Source: Ditylenchus dipsaci
Lineage: Eukaryota > Nematoda > Chromadorea > Rhabditida > Anguinidae
DNA: 64,000 nucleotides
Assembly (NCBI GenBank): GCA_004194705.1
Contig: SADC01000382.1
Coordinates: forward strand, 1-64,000
Reading direction: 5' to 3'
Part shown: in pieces, positions 10,312 through 20,808 of the stretch
Layout: every line of letters begins with the position of its first letter
Position numbering within the stretch: the first letter of the stretch is position 1
The notes under the pieces: generated by a model
What the model saw: the letters and a program-made list of their open reading frames with translations, nothing else
Told to the model about the DNA's origin: nothing
Databases searched by the model: none
Made by a program: the position numbers and the translations under genes

Positions 10312-10985
10312 GGAAAAGGTCCAAATGAAGTTCAGGGCATGTTGCGAATAAGCCAATAAGGGAGGTTAGAGGAGGTTGAAATGAAGATGAGCGGAGGACG
10401 AGAGGAGGTTTAAAGGGAGTTGAAAAGAAAGTCGAAATTTTTTCGCTTTTCTAGAGTCATATTTTGAAGTTCATTTGAAGTTCAAAAAAGTTCACTGAAG
10501 GCTCAAAGTAATCTTGTATAGTGAAGTCTCTATGTTCAGTTGAAGTTGAACTGAACCTACCGCCGACTTTTTTTTCAATCTGCCATGAAGTTCATTTGAA
10601 CCTCAAGATTACCTTTTAAAACACGTTTCAGCCTTTTAAATATGAAGTTCAAACAAGGACCAAATGAAGTTCATTAAGGCTCAAAGTAATCTTGTATAGC
10701 GAAGTCTCCATGTTCAGTCGAAGCTGAGCTCAACCTACGACCAACCTTTTTTCAACCTACCCTAAAGTTCATTTCAACCTCCACTCCACCTTTTTAAAAC
10801 CAGTTGAACTTTGTCCTTGGAAGTTCAAACGAGGGTAAATGAAGTTTAAATGAAGTTCAAATGAGCTTCACGACATCTTCATTTCATGTTCTGATAAACT
10901 TGCATGTCATCTTTGCTGAACCACTATACTTCCTTATACAAGATTACTTTGAGCCTGCCATGAAGTTCACTTTTTTTTAGCCGTG
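10312..10985. repeat. Second GAAGTTCA-array element
   Basis: Same GAAGTTCA/TGAACTTC lexicon as 4266-4996, with the shared right terminus TTTTTTTAGCCGTGTA. It contains a repeated block AAGTAATCTTGTATAG..AAGTCTC (twice, about 10507 and 10688). The left terminus is unclear. Confidence 0.55.
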
Positions 10986-11726
10986 TATTTTAGCCCTAAC
11001 TTTATACCAACTTCTCATCTGTATGATAGCTCAAATGAAAGACCAGAACCTTGGCTACATTTTGACACTAAACTTGTAAATAAAGGAGAAAAAAATAAGG
11101 TCTGCAGCCAGTGGTAGTCGAACCTGTGACCTAAAGCGATGCGTATATAAAGTTCCCCCTCCCTTTAATAGTCATACCTGATAGTCGTAATGATAGTCAT
11201 ACCTGAATAATTTATGCATAAGAGCGCGCGTTGTTCATGACCTAAATTCCTGATCGATAAAAAGACGCTAAAAAAGTATTTCCTCGATGTCAATAGATAC
11301 CTGACCCATTGCACCTGAAAAATTGGTAATAAAGAAATCCAGTAGATGATAATGGTAAATAGTATGTGACTTAAAATCACTTTCGCTAGGCAGCCTCTTG
11401 TATGAAGTTAACGTGCTCCGACAGTTATGTTACAAAGGCTAGCCATACTGTCTGGAAATGGAGCACGAAAGGCACATAGAAAAGTTACACGGCTGTACTT
11501 TTAGCGACTCTGTTGGAATTGTTTTCACCCCGAACCGTGATGGATGTGGCAAATACAGTAATGGAAGGGCGGCCCGCGCACATGCCTAACAATACGACAG
11601 CATAGGATCGCCAAAGTCTGTGACTTCCGCATAGAGAAAATGTTCGTATGTGAATAATTCGTTGATTTGATACAGTGATGACCTTTTTATGCCTTATGCA
11701 GTCCTAGTGAAATTTAAAAAAGGGTT

Positions 11727-11966
11727 ACCGTAATACTCTAATAACGGAGACCCCTACAGTTAACGTTTTTCAAATTTGCGTTGCTTTTTTAACCCCAATA
11801 TTTTTTATTTTTCACAACGGAAGACCCTCATTTTGCAGAGCTTCACAAACTCTACAAAATGAGTGGTCGACCGTTTCGAAAAAATAAACAATATTGGGGT
11901 TAAAAAAGCAACGCAAATTTGAAAAATGTTAACTGTAGGGGTCTTCGTTTATTAGAGTATTTACGA
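11727..11966. mobile_element. CCGTA..CTCTAATA palindromic MITE
   Basis: Left CCGTAATACTCTAATAACG at a TA, right CGTTTATTAGAGTATTTACG, giving a nearly complete palindrome of about 240 bp. The inner arms share AAATTTGCGTTGCTTTTTTA. First of a family of at least ten TA-flanked elements in this window. Confidence 0.65.
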
Positions 11967-12437
11967 TACCTGACCGGAAACCTGGATAGTGATTGCTGTT
12001 GCTGAGGTAAAGAAAAATAAAATTAAACATCGTCGCATAGCGACTGTCCAATCAATTCATAGTTTTTGAGGTGTCGGTGGCCCAACTGTACCGTTTGACT
12101 CCTTTAATTACACTGCTCTGAGTTGAGGTCATGAGACGGATCGGTAACCTCCCTTGAATCAAAATTCAGCAACAGCTTTCCCTCTTTGATGCCTGAATGT
12201 ATCAGCGTCAACACAATCGAAATAATTAACTATAACTAACCATCTACTTCATGAAAAGTAATCTTTGTTCCGTGACGACTTGACCGAGCAAAAAACCTTC
12301 CTCGCTCATTCAAACGACCGTCAGCGTGATTCAAGACCTGAAAAACACTAGTAAAATATTTGCAGAGTATCAGAGTAAAACAACCTCAATCACAGCAACC
12401 AGATAGATAGCACAGCCAAACGAACACAATCAGCATA

Positions 12438-12686
12438 CCGTATTTCTCTCTAATAACTCACCCTGCTCTAATAACTCACCCCCTCAACTTTGAGAGCCTA
12501 TACCTCAGCTTGGAACAAATATTTGCAAAGCTGTTTATTGCGTTTTCTTAATTCCCACGAGCTCTACCAATTCCAGTTTTTAAATTTAATATTTTCACCC
12601 AAAAATCTCGAGATCGACCTCAAATTATTTCAATTTTCAGTGACCCAAAAAATAATTCACCCGGGTGAGTTATTAGAGGAATACGG
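12438..12686. mobile_element. CCGTA-type MITE (CTAATAACTCACCC)
   Basis: TA-flanked at both ends (ATACCGTATTTCTCTCTAAT and ATTAGAGGAATACGGTA). Terminal inverted repeats enclose TAACTCACCC on the left and GGGTGAGTTA on the right. Non-coding. Confidence 0.75.
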
Positions 12687-12757
12687 TAAGTGCCCTGAGC
12701 GACAACCTAAAAGGACGAACAAAAGAAAAGAAATGAACGGCAAATTAGCTTGAAAAG

Positions 12758-13009
12758 ACTTATCGACGCTAGTAGCGAATACCCCCCCCCAACGATTTTT
12801 CACTTTTTTACTTTAGTAAAAAGTACCCAAATATATGTCCCAGACCCGGAAAATGTGCGCAAACTCTTCATTAGTCACAACTTCCGTACGCTGGCCTACC
12901 CCCAAGCCTAAGGCTAAGCCTAAACTTGTTGTTTGCAAGGGTAGTTACAGCAATTTTTAAAGGTCGGATGCTTGGGGGGGGGGGTATTCGCTACTAGCGC
13001 CGACTTATC
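12758..13009. mobile_element. Poly-C/poly-G foldback (GCTAGTAGCGAATACC)
   Basis: Left CTAGTAGCGAATACCCC with a C run, right a G run then GGGGTATTCGCTACTAG. The central part holds AGGCTTAGCCT-like sequences. Same class as 3766-3997, 46326-47338 and 49866-51024. Confidence 0.6.
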
Positions 13010-13546
13010 TAATGCAAAATCCGCAGCAGACTAGCTAATCATTGTAATACGAGTGCGTTTCATGCAAACCTTTTAAACCAGGTAACCTGTAAGTAAACAT
13101 AAAAACTAGAAAAGACATGCATTCTATATCAAAAACAATTGACTTGGATAAAAAAGCACGTCAAAGAAAAGAATTTGCTTGAAAAGCCAAAATATTTATT
13201 TGAAAAAAAACATTTCGTGTCATAATTCCATTGTAGGATTGGTCCCCGGGAATTCAAATATCAACATTTGAATTTGACTGCGTGAACATGCTCCTTTAAT
13301 ATCTAGCTGATGACTCAAATCATTTGAGTCAAATGATGGGCAAGTATGAAAACGCTCAGTCGATAACGGGCAAGACAATTATTTGTTTAAAAAAAATTCC
13401 GTTGCTACGAGCAGTGAAAGATTATCGCTCGCAAGCTACGTTTGCTTGTTTGCCTCCCATTATGACTCAGACTCAGTGCTCGCATCGTGCCGGCGCGGCA
13501 ACTTCCGGCTCGCCGCGGCGGCTCGATTCCGAACCCTGGTCAGAGT

Positions 13547-13734
13547 CAGTGCTGTAAATTTTGGAATTTCGGCACCGCACGGGCACCGGCCTGGAAAATT
13601 TCACACCGGGCACCGCACCGGGCACCGACCTCCAAATTTTGGCACCAGGCACCGCACCGGGCACCGACCTCTAAATTTCGGCAATTGACGGTGCCGGTGT
13701 GGCCGGTGCCCCACCGGTGCCATTTACAGCACTG
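13547..13734. mobile_element. hAT MITE with GGCACCG/CGGTGCC array
   Basis: Ends CAGTGCTGTAAATTTTGG and CATTTACAGCACTG, with a perfect 8-bp duplication GTCAGAGT at 13539-13546 and 13735-13742. The 188-bp body is an array of GGCACCGCACCGGGCACCG and its complement. It lies about 0.2 kb upstream of the acetyl-CoA hydrolase start codon, where it could affect expression (inference). Confidence 0.85.
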
Positions 13735-13811
13735 GTCAGAGTGTCGTGGCACTATCTAGGAATAATTATCATTTATCAACCCGATGATGCGTTGAAAATA
13801 TTTTAACTACA

Positions 13812-13890
13812 GTCGAAACTCGATAGAGTGTATAACTCAATATAGTGTGCACCTTAACCCGATTTCCAGGGTGTACACTGTATCGATGTA
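13812..13890. mobile_element. Pogo-like element, one end
   Basis: TACAGTCGAAACTCGATAGAG then ATATAGTGTGCACC matches the termini of complete pogo-like elements in this window, but the right half is short and degenerate (GTACACTGTATCGATG). Probably a truncated copy just upstream of the next gene. Confidence 0.5.
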
Positions 13891-13949
13891 TGCCAAGTTT
13901 ATTTGGTGTTTTTTAGCCAGTCGCAGTCGTTCCAAAGACGGTTAAGAAA

Positions 13950-16054
13950 ATGCTTTCTCGAAATTCTGTGATTTCTAGTGGTCGGAAACTTAGCACAAGT
14001 CTTCGAAATTCGCCAAAGACAGCCATGCCAGTGGGTAAAAATCGTTCCTACCCCATCGCAGGCAAGTCTCCAGCTGTAAAAGAAATGAAAGATGCATTTG
14101 AGCAAATAAAATCGGGTATAGTCACAAAGTGGTTTTGTTTTTACTGCATTTTTGGTGTTTTGTAGGCGACAACATCTTCGTGCACGCAATTGCAGCTACT
14201 CCACACCTCTTTTGGATGGTTTGGGCAATCACGTGAAAAGAGAATAACCTCGAGAAAATCAAGTTGCATCATCTCCATCTTGAAGGGCCTACAAGTTGGA
14301 CAAAGCCAGATGTCCGAGGTATAACACACATAGCAAACAGTCTTCCCAACTTCCTTTTTAGACCGTATCCGTTCCAATTCCTGTTCACTGGTGCCAACCT
14401 TCGTGAAGCTATCAGGGATGGTAAATTAAAAACATTGCTTGTTTTATGAGTTTCGACAGGTGACTTTTTAAGGTTTCGCTGACTTCAATTCGTGTTTCTT
14501 GCAAGAGTTGCCGCTTTTGTTCAGGTTTTTCTCGGATTTTTCTTTCAACGAGTAGGCCTGCTGATAAATTTTTTAGAAAGGTGCCATCAAGTTGAATGCT
14601 GCGCTTATTAATGTGTCTCCTCCTGATGCCAATGGATACTGCTCGTTGGGTACCAGTTGTGAAGCTGCGCCAGCCGCAATTGAACATGCTGACTTTATCA
14701 TCGGTATTTTGTTCGTATGCCGACTTTGGGATTCTGTTGTTTTCGAAGCTGACTTTTAGCTATGGCTAACAGCAATGTGCCGCGTACGTTTGGTGATGGT
14801 CTGATCCACTCTTCTCACATTGATGTTATCGTGCATCAGGACTTTCCATTGCATGTGCGTAATTTCGGCCAAGTCAGTGAGGTGGAAACTAAGATCGGAC
14901 AGTTGATTGCGGAAAACCTGGTCGATGATGGATCCACTTTGCAAATGGGTCTGATTCTTTTCCCTGTTAAATTTTAATCTTTTTCAACTAATTACAGGGA
15001 TTGGAGCCGTTCCGGATGCTGCTTTGGCCGCATTGAAGAATCACAGAGACTTGGGTATCCACACTGAAATGTTTTCGGATGGAATTTTGCCTCTTGTGGA
15101 ATGCAATGCTATTACCAATTCAAAGAAGTTCCATCATCCCGGCAAGATGTCTGTTTCGTTCGTCTATGGATCTAAGAAGCTGTACGACTTTCTGCATGAT
15201 AATCCTTTCGTCAACTTGCTCGGTATTTGTTTTGTGTCATGTTCGATTGCTGTGAATTATAGTCATTTTAGACGTTCAGTGGGTTAATGGTATTTTTACG
15301 ATTATGGACGTCCATTACCTTTTGAATTACTGTTTGTTTCAGATCCGGCTGTAATCCGTCAGAATCCTAAAGTTACTGCGATTAATTCTGCAGTAGAGGT
15401 GGATTTGACTGGACAGGTTTCCGATTTCTAATTTTTAACCTTGGGTTGTTCTGTTGTTTAAAGGTCGTGGCAGATTCCGTGGGCACGCGCTTTATTCTCT
15501 GGCTTTGGAGGACAAGTTGTAAGTTATTTATTCAAAGTTAGATTAATTTGGAATGTATATACTGTTGCCTAGGATTTCATCAGAGGTGCTTGGATTGGAA
15601 ATGACGGTCAGTTTTATTTAGAAATTGATGTCTATATTCTGATTCTATTTAAACAATTCTGTGTTTTTTCCAAGGCTTGGGTAAGCCGGTAATTGCACTT
15701 CCGTCCTCTGCTAAGAATGGGCAGTCTAAAATTGTGCCGTATATTCAAGAGGTTGAGTCTTTTGTGAAGACGTTTGAAAAATTACTTTTAGTAATTTAGG
15801 GTGCTGGCGTGGTAAGTTTTTGTGCAATAGAATTTTTTGTGTTACGTGTTTCATAGAGCACTATCGTAAAATTTCAGGTGACCTCACGAGCTCATGTGCA
15901 TTACGTCGTTACCGAATATGGAATCGCACAGCTGTGGGGCAAGAACATGCGTCAACGTGCCTATGAACTGATCAAGATCGCGCATCCGAATAATAGAGAA
16001 GCCCTTGAGAAAGCTGCATTCGATCGCCTCAAAGTGATGCCTTCATCTGATTGA
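13950..16054 (+). CDS. Mitochondrial acetyl-CoA hydrolase / CoA-transferase, 13 exons
   Basis: Exons: 13950-14115, 14166-14318, 14362-14420, 14473-14524, 14577-14703, 14760-14948, 14998-15222, 15343-15416, 15464-15518, 15573-15606, 15675-15751, 15800-15811, 15878-16054; about 466 residues. The N-terminus MLSRNSVISSGRKLSTSLRN is Arg/Ser-rich without acids, a mitochondrial presequence. Family motifs in order: HHLHLEGPTSWTKPDVRG, SLFTGANLREAI, PRTFGDGLIHSSHIDVIV, LGIHTEMFSDGILPLVE (its Glu is the likely CoA-accepting residue of this family), GFGGQVDFIRGAW and GAGVVTSRAHVHYVVTEYG. The family transfers or hydrolyses CoA of acetyl-, succinyl- or 4-hydroxybutyryl-CoA; substrate cannot be told from sequence. 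Introns are 43-120 bp. Five single-base frame breaks (exons 2 twice, 3, 4/5 junction, 9) interrupt it, yet every motif and splice site is intact. Confidence 0.9.
15800..15811 (+). other. 12-nt microexon of the acetyl-CoA hydrolase gene
   Basis: GGTGCTGGCGTG is bounded by AATTTAG upstream and GTAAGT downstream and encodes Gly-Ala-Gly-Val. It is needed to link ..VPYIQE (exon 11) to VTSRAHVHYVV (exon 13), restoring the conserved EGAGVVTSRAHV motif in frame. Flanking introns are 48 and 66 bp. Confidence 0.85.
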
Positions 16055-16084
16055 AGAGAGTGAATCTCTACCTTTATGGCTATG

Positions 16085-16090
16085 AATAAA
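16085..16090 (+). terminator. Poly(A) signal of acetyl-CoA hydrolase gene
   Basis: AATAAA lies 31 bases after the TGA stop, with T/G-containing sequence following (GTGTGAGC..). This is the expected position for a compact 3' UTR. Confidence 0.7.
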
Positions 16091-16218
16091 CAGTGCGTAT
16101 TCGATCTATTGTAAAAGCTAGTGTGAGCTAATTCATGTAATAAAGTTGGTGCGGTGGTGATAAGAGCGTTTGCTATCCTCTGCCAAGTTCAACTTATACA
16201 TTTCTTTTTTGTCAAAAC

Positions 16219-16625
16219 TAGGGTTGGCGAAGGATCGGATTCTTCGATTCGAAGAATCGAAAAGTCGATTGAAGTCGAAAATTTTCGAAGAATCGGATCG
16301 GATCGAAAGTCGAAAGTCGTTTTTTTTCGAAGAATCGACTCGGATCGAAAGTCGAAAATCGTTTTTTCGAAGAATCGACTCGGATCGAAAGACGAAAATC
16401 GTTTTTTTCGAAGAATCGACTCGGATCGAAAGACGAAAATCGTTTTTTTCGAAGAATCGACTCGGATCGAAAGTCGAAAATCGTTTTTTTTCGAAGAATC
16501 GACTCGGATCGAAAGACGAAAATCGTTTTTTTCGAAGAATCGACTCGGATCGAAAGTCGAAAGTCGGAATTTTCCGAGTTTTCGACTGAAAAAGTCGAAA
16601 ACGAAGAATCGCTTCGCCAACCCTA
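16219..16625. mobile_element. hAT-like MITE with TCGAAAGTCGAAAATCG array
   Basis: Inverted termini TAGGGTTGGCGAAG / CTTCGCCAACCCTA. The flanks GTCAAAAC and GTCCTAAC match at 6 of 8 bases, a worn target duplication. The body is about six roughly 42-bp units of GAAGAATCGACTCGGATCG plus AAAGTCGAAAATCG and a T run. Long open frames on both strands here are by-products of the unit lacking stops. Confidence 0.8.
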
Positions 16626-16769
16626 GTCCTAACATACGTTGGCCAACCTTTCCTAAGTCTAAGTGTACAAAAAATCAACAAGGGGGGGGCTGTACCAAGG
16701 TAAAAAACTGTCGCCCTCTTGAATAGGGACACGATATTTGTGGTCAGAAGATCTAAAAAAACCCACATA

Positions 16770-17377
16770 CCTTATTTCCTCTAAGGCTGTAAGTAGTTTT
16801 CCCGTCAAATTATTCTTTTACCCTGTCAAATCATAAAAATTTGTTTCTTTTGAGTATTTCTTAAACTTTTCTTTCCACCTTTTCAAAGTTTTTATACACC
16901 ATGTAGCCCGGGATCTCAGCTTTTCAACCAGCCATTAACTAACTCACTGAGATATTAAAACGTTAGAGAAAAAAGTCCTTTTTATAGCACAAATTTTTTG
17001 AAAATTTTTTTCATACAAAGACTTTTTTCTCCAACTTTTTGAAATCTCAGAAATGCATTCGATAGCTTGTTAGATTTTTACATTAGATATTACATTTTTA
17101 CGATTTGACGGGGTAAAAGAATAATTTGACGGGGTAAAACAATTTGAGCCTTTCCTCTAATTGCCGCCCCTCTCTAACTTCAAGTGGTCTGAAAATCCTG
17201 TTTTCATTTACTGTTTGAGCTGTCTAAATAGTGCCTGCAATCGATTTCGAAAATCTAACAGGCACTTTTTACACAGCTCAAACAATAAACTAAAAGATGA
17301 GTTTTGAACCACTTGAAGTTTGAAAAAATTGCATGCTTCTAATTGCCGCCCCAGGGCGGCAATTAGAGGAAATACGG
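16770..17377. mobile_element. CCGTA-type element with nested foldback
   Basis: TA-flanked ends (left ACCTTATTTCCTCTAAGG, a worn terminus; right AATTAGAGGAAATACGGTA). The right part is its own palindrome (CTAATTGCCGCCCC / GGGGCGGCAATTAG). A second foldback at about 16800-17130 with ends CCCGTCAAATTATTCTTTTA and complement is inserted in the left part. Confidence 0.6.
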
Positions 17378-17472
17378 TAGTTTAACTTTATAGTCGGTTT
17401 AAATGATTTCATATGCAATACTTATGTCTTTTATTGGCTCGATTCTAAATTTACGGATAACTCTTGAGCATA

Positions 17473-17622
17473 CCGTATATCTTCTAATAAAAGCCCACCT
17501 TCTAATGAACGCCCATGTCCCGAGGGGTGTTGAAAAATAAAAGCCCACCTTCTAATAAACGCCCATGTCCCGAGGAGGGTTGAAAAATAAAAGCCCATGG
17601 GCTTTTAATAGAAGACATACGG
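17473..17622. mobile_element. CCGTA-type MITE, 150 bp
   Basis: TA-flanked; CCGTATATCTTCTAATAAAA at the left and TTTTAATAGAAGACATACGG at the right. The internal AGCCCACCTTCTAAT..AACGCCCATGTCCCGAG is repeated twice. Confidence 0.75.
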
Positions 17623-17629
17623 TAATTTT

Positions 17630-18310
17630 ATTTGAAGATCAGCATGTTAATGATTTTTAGAAATATTCCATGCTGAAAATGGTGTCGAAGGACAACTATG
17701 GGAGCACTGCGTGGATAACACACAATGTCGAAGTGGCTTATTTTGCAAAAATTTCTATGGTTTTCCAGGTGGTTACTGCATGCCAACATGAATATATACC
17801 AATATTTCAAAAAATCAAGAAAACTTGTTTTCTTCAACTGTGCTTTTTAAATAAAAACCGTTTATTTTAAGTAACATTTCATTTTATTCTTCAAAAGTAA
17901 GGCTTATAGACTTGGGTTGAGATGCGCACACGCGTGGCACACATCGCTTTTTTAATGACCAGAAATTGAAGATAGTATTTAGAAAATAGTATTTTGACCA
18001 TAGCCGTAAGGTATACCCTAAAAATCTAGTGCTCGTGAAAACTCAAAAAATACTCCGTGCAAAAGAGATTTGTGCGAAAAAAAATTTATTTAAACTTTTA
18101 ATTGCAAAAATGAAGATTGAATATACATTATAATTAAATTATTATATGAAATGTTAAAAACGATTTATTTCCATTTGTCAAGCAAGAACTATTTTCCATA
18201 AGCACTCTAGGCTGTTCGAAATTGTGGACTCTGGTGTAGTTGAACTTGTCCTGCAAAAAAAAACTGAAAGATTATTAAATGTTTTATATTTTTTTTCGTG
18301 ACACAAAACA
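17630..18310. other. AT-rich intergenic stretch
   Basis: No exon, repeat or RNA gene that I can support on either strand. Confidence 0.5.
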
Positions 18311-18320
18311 CATTAAGCTA

Positions 18321-18741
18321 CAGTCAAACCTTGATAATTCGCCTCCCCAAAAGTTCGTTCCCGCCTAGGGTCCAACACTTTTTACCCCGATTTCTGAATA
18401 TTTTTGCTAGTTCTGTTTTTACAGTCTGGTCGCAAATATCGTGAGGATTCCGATTTTGCCGATCGTTTTTCAGAATTATGAAAAAAAATCTCTAAAAAAG
18501 CAAAACCTCGATAAACCGCCACCCTATTTTCAAAAAAAGGGTGGCGGTTTATCGAGGTTTTGCTTTTTAGATATTTTTTTTCATAATTCTGAAAACGATC
18601 GGCAAGATCGGAATCCTCACGATATTTGCGACCAGACTGTAAAAACAGAACTAGCAAAATATTCAGAAATCGGGGTAAAAAAAGTGTTGGACCCTAGGCG
18701 GGAACGAACTTTTTGGGAGGCGAATTATCAAGGTTTGACTG
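18321..18741. mobile_element. Pogo-like palindromic element, 421 bp
   Basis: TA-flanked; CAGTCAAACCTTGATAATTC left and its complement right. It is an almost perfect full-length palindrome, with arms of about 205 bp sharing GGTCCAACACTTTTTACCCC and ACAGTCTGGTCGCAAATATC. A transcript would form one long hairpin. Confidence 0.85.
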
Positions 18742-18871
18742 TATGGCTTTTAACAGTGAATGCGTTTTTGGGGTGTTTTATGGGGTGTTTTATATTTTTT
18801 TGATGAAGTTTTTTTCATTAAACTTTTATAAATTAAAGATGGAAATGAATCCAAGCTATAAATTTAATTGA

Positions 18872-19418
18872 TTTAAAGGGGCATACTCGTCGCCGATGGA
18901 ATATTTTGAAAAGTGGGTACCAGTGAAATTCAAACGATAATTAAATGTCGTGTTTTAGTAAAAGTCAAAAAAATATTACTTCCAACGGAATCGAACCGAC
19001 GACCGACTCCCACAGTATGCCAACGCTTTACCGCTGAGCCACCACAGAATATGAAGTGCACCCCCCCCTCCAAAGAGTGTTTTTCTCTAAATTAAAATCT
19101 TTCATTTTCACTTATTTCATACCTTTTGCACCAACATACCAAGTGTATTTGGAATAGCACGCTCCACATTGCAATGCATTTGGGTGAAAAAAGTCAAGGG
19201 AACCGAAAATGAGAGACTTGCAGAGAAGTACTCTTTGGAGGGGTGCACTGCAATTTTTACGCTGAGTCACCTATACTGTGAGGTATTCCAATCATTTTTA
19301 ATTATATATTGCCGGAAGAGTACTCAACAAATTTTAATTTCAAAATAATTATTTTTTGAATTTCACTGATATTCGTCTTTCAAAATATTCCCATCGGCGG
19401 CGAGCGGGCCCCTTTAAG
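18872..19418. mobile_element. Foldback with TTAAAGGGGC ends and tRNA-like segment
   Basis: Left TTAAAGGGGCATACTCGTCG followed by CCGATGG, right CCATCGGCGGCGAGCG then GGGCCCCTTTAA. A shorter related piece is at about 24175-24242. It contains a minus-strand tRNA-like stretch (separate entry) and two CTCCAAAGAGTGTTTTTCTC-like arms. Confidence 0.6.
18981..19045 (-). other. tRNA-like sequence (A and B box) in a foldback
   Basis: Read on the minus strand it has TGGCTCAGCGGTAAAGC, close to a tRNA D-arm/A box, and GGTTCGATTCC, a perfect B box, spaced as in a tRNA. The T stem is nearly complete but the acceptor stem does not pair, so a functional tRNA is unlikely. It may be a tRNA-derived promoter or pseudo-tRNA. 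Confidence 0.35.
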
Positions 19419-19454
19419 AGACATAATCTGTAATTTTGAAGGTTTTGTGGCACC

Positions 19455-20634
19455 GTGTTTTTTTCGACTTTTTTTCTACCGTGCATGTTACATACCAAAC
19501 GACTCCAAATTTAATGCCGAGCAATATGTTATGGGAGGCCAACACCCATATATGCTGAAAATTTTGAGTTATGGCCTTTTATAGTGAAGTCGTTTTTTTT
19601 CAACCACCAAAAATGACTTCCTTCCTTAAAATGGACAGGAGTGGTCTGTAATGTATATGCTCATCTCCGTGTTTGGGCTCATTTTACTCGGCTTGAGCAG
19701 CTCTACAAGATGGCTGTGAAAATTCATCAAAAAGTGTGAAAATTTTAGACGTTTGGTCAATTTAAAGAAAATCACTAATTTTTATTTATGTTTTTTTTCT
19801 CAAAAAGTGCGATTTCACCCATGACGCTACCGAGGCTGAAGTTCTGAAGTTGGGAAGTCGGGCGAATTTTGACTAGAATCCACAGGGCCCACCAAGGCAA
19901 ATTAAAAAAAATTCAGTACAGTCAAGCCTCGATGGGACCTCAACGGGACCACCCCATGGGACCGATCCGAGGGTGGCCGATTATCGAGGTGGCGGTTTAG
20001 CGGGGGTAAACTTTGTTGAGTTTCTCTGACGGCCAACCAAATCGAGATTATCGAGGGTGGCGGTTTAGCGGGTGGCAGATTATCGAGGTTTGACTGTATC
20101 ACAACTTGAAAATCTGACACCGGATTCGTGTTCAGCATGGTCAATTTGCATGTGAAACTGCTCTTAAAATTCGAAACTCAGTGTCGAATTTCCAAATCCT
20201 CTCAAGACAAAATGGTGCTTTTTTCGCTAAATCGAATGGTTTCCGTCTTGAGAAGAATTTAATATTTGACACTGAGTTTCGAATTTTTGAGAAAAAAAAC
20301 ATGAATAAAAATTAGCGATTTTTCTTTAAATTGACCAAGCGTCCAAAATTTTTACACTTTTGATGAATTTTTACAGCCATCTTGTAGAGCTGCTCAAGCC
20401 AAGTAAAATGAGCCCAAACACGCTAATGAACATATACATTACAGACCACTCGTGTTCATTTTAAGGAAGGAAGTCATTTTTGGTGGTTGAAAAAAACGAC
20501 TTCGCTATAAAAGGCCATGACTCAAAATTTTCAGCATATATGGGTGTTGGCCTCCCATAACATATTGCTCGGCATTAAATTTGGAGTCGTTTGGTATGTA
20601 ACATGCACGGTAGAAAAAAAGTCGAAAAAAACGG
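19455..20634. mobile_element. 1.2-kb foldback, split by a MITE at its centre
   Basis: Arms of about 390 bp (sharing CGTGCATGTTACATACCAAA, GGGAGGCCAACACCCATATA and GACTTCCTTCCTTAAAATG) are inverted around a centre that contains a complete pogo-like MITE (19919-20096). The arms differ at only scattered positions, so the foldback is fairly young. Non-coding. Confidence 0.75.
19919..20096. mobile_element. Pogo-like MITE nested in foldback
   Basis: TA-flanked, with CAGTCAAGCCTCGATGGGAC left and TTATCGAGGTTTGACTG right; an internal TTATCGAGG..GGCGGTTTAGCGGG motif is repeated. Confidence 0.8.
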
Positions 20635-20808
20635 TTTTTTCAGCTTAAGTAGAATAAAATATGTTAGAATAGTTTTTAACTTAGTCTTCTTCAAGTTTTT
20701 TTATTGGTCCCACAAGGCAGACAGTCAAATTTTGGTCAAATTTACTGTGCCTTGTTCACTAAGCTGTGCAAAAGGAGCCTCCATATGAATTTTCGATCAA
20801 AAGTCTCG

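Noticed and set aside
13383..13759. Pro/His/Arg-rich open frames on both strands
   Set aside because: They lie in the GGCACCG array of the 13547-13734 MITE and its flank.
14141..14687. Minus-strand open frames opposite the CoA-transferase exons
   Set aside because: Antisense shadows; the plus strand carries family motifs and splice sites.
16133..16768. Open frames of 140-210 codons on both strands
   Set aside because: They run through the TCGAAAGTCGAAAATCG array of a hAT-like MITE in several frames at once; low-complexity RSDSSKK/FRRIDSDRK repeats without start context.
18381..18803. Open frames of 91 and 120 codons with shared peptide
   Set aside because: The two frames mirror each other because the region is a full palindrome (pogo-like element); not a protein pair.
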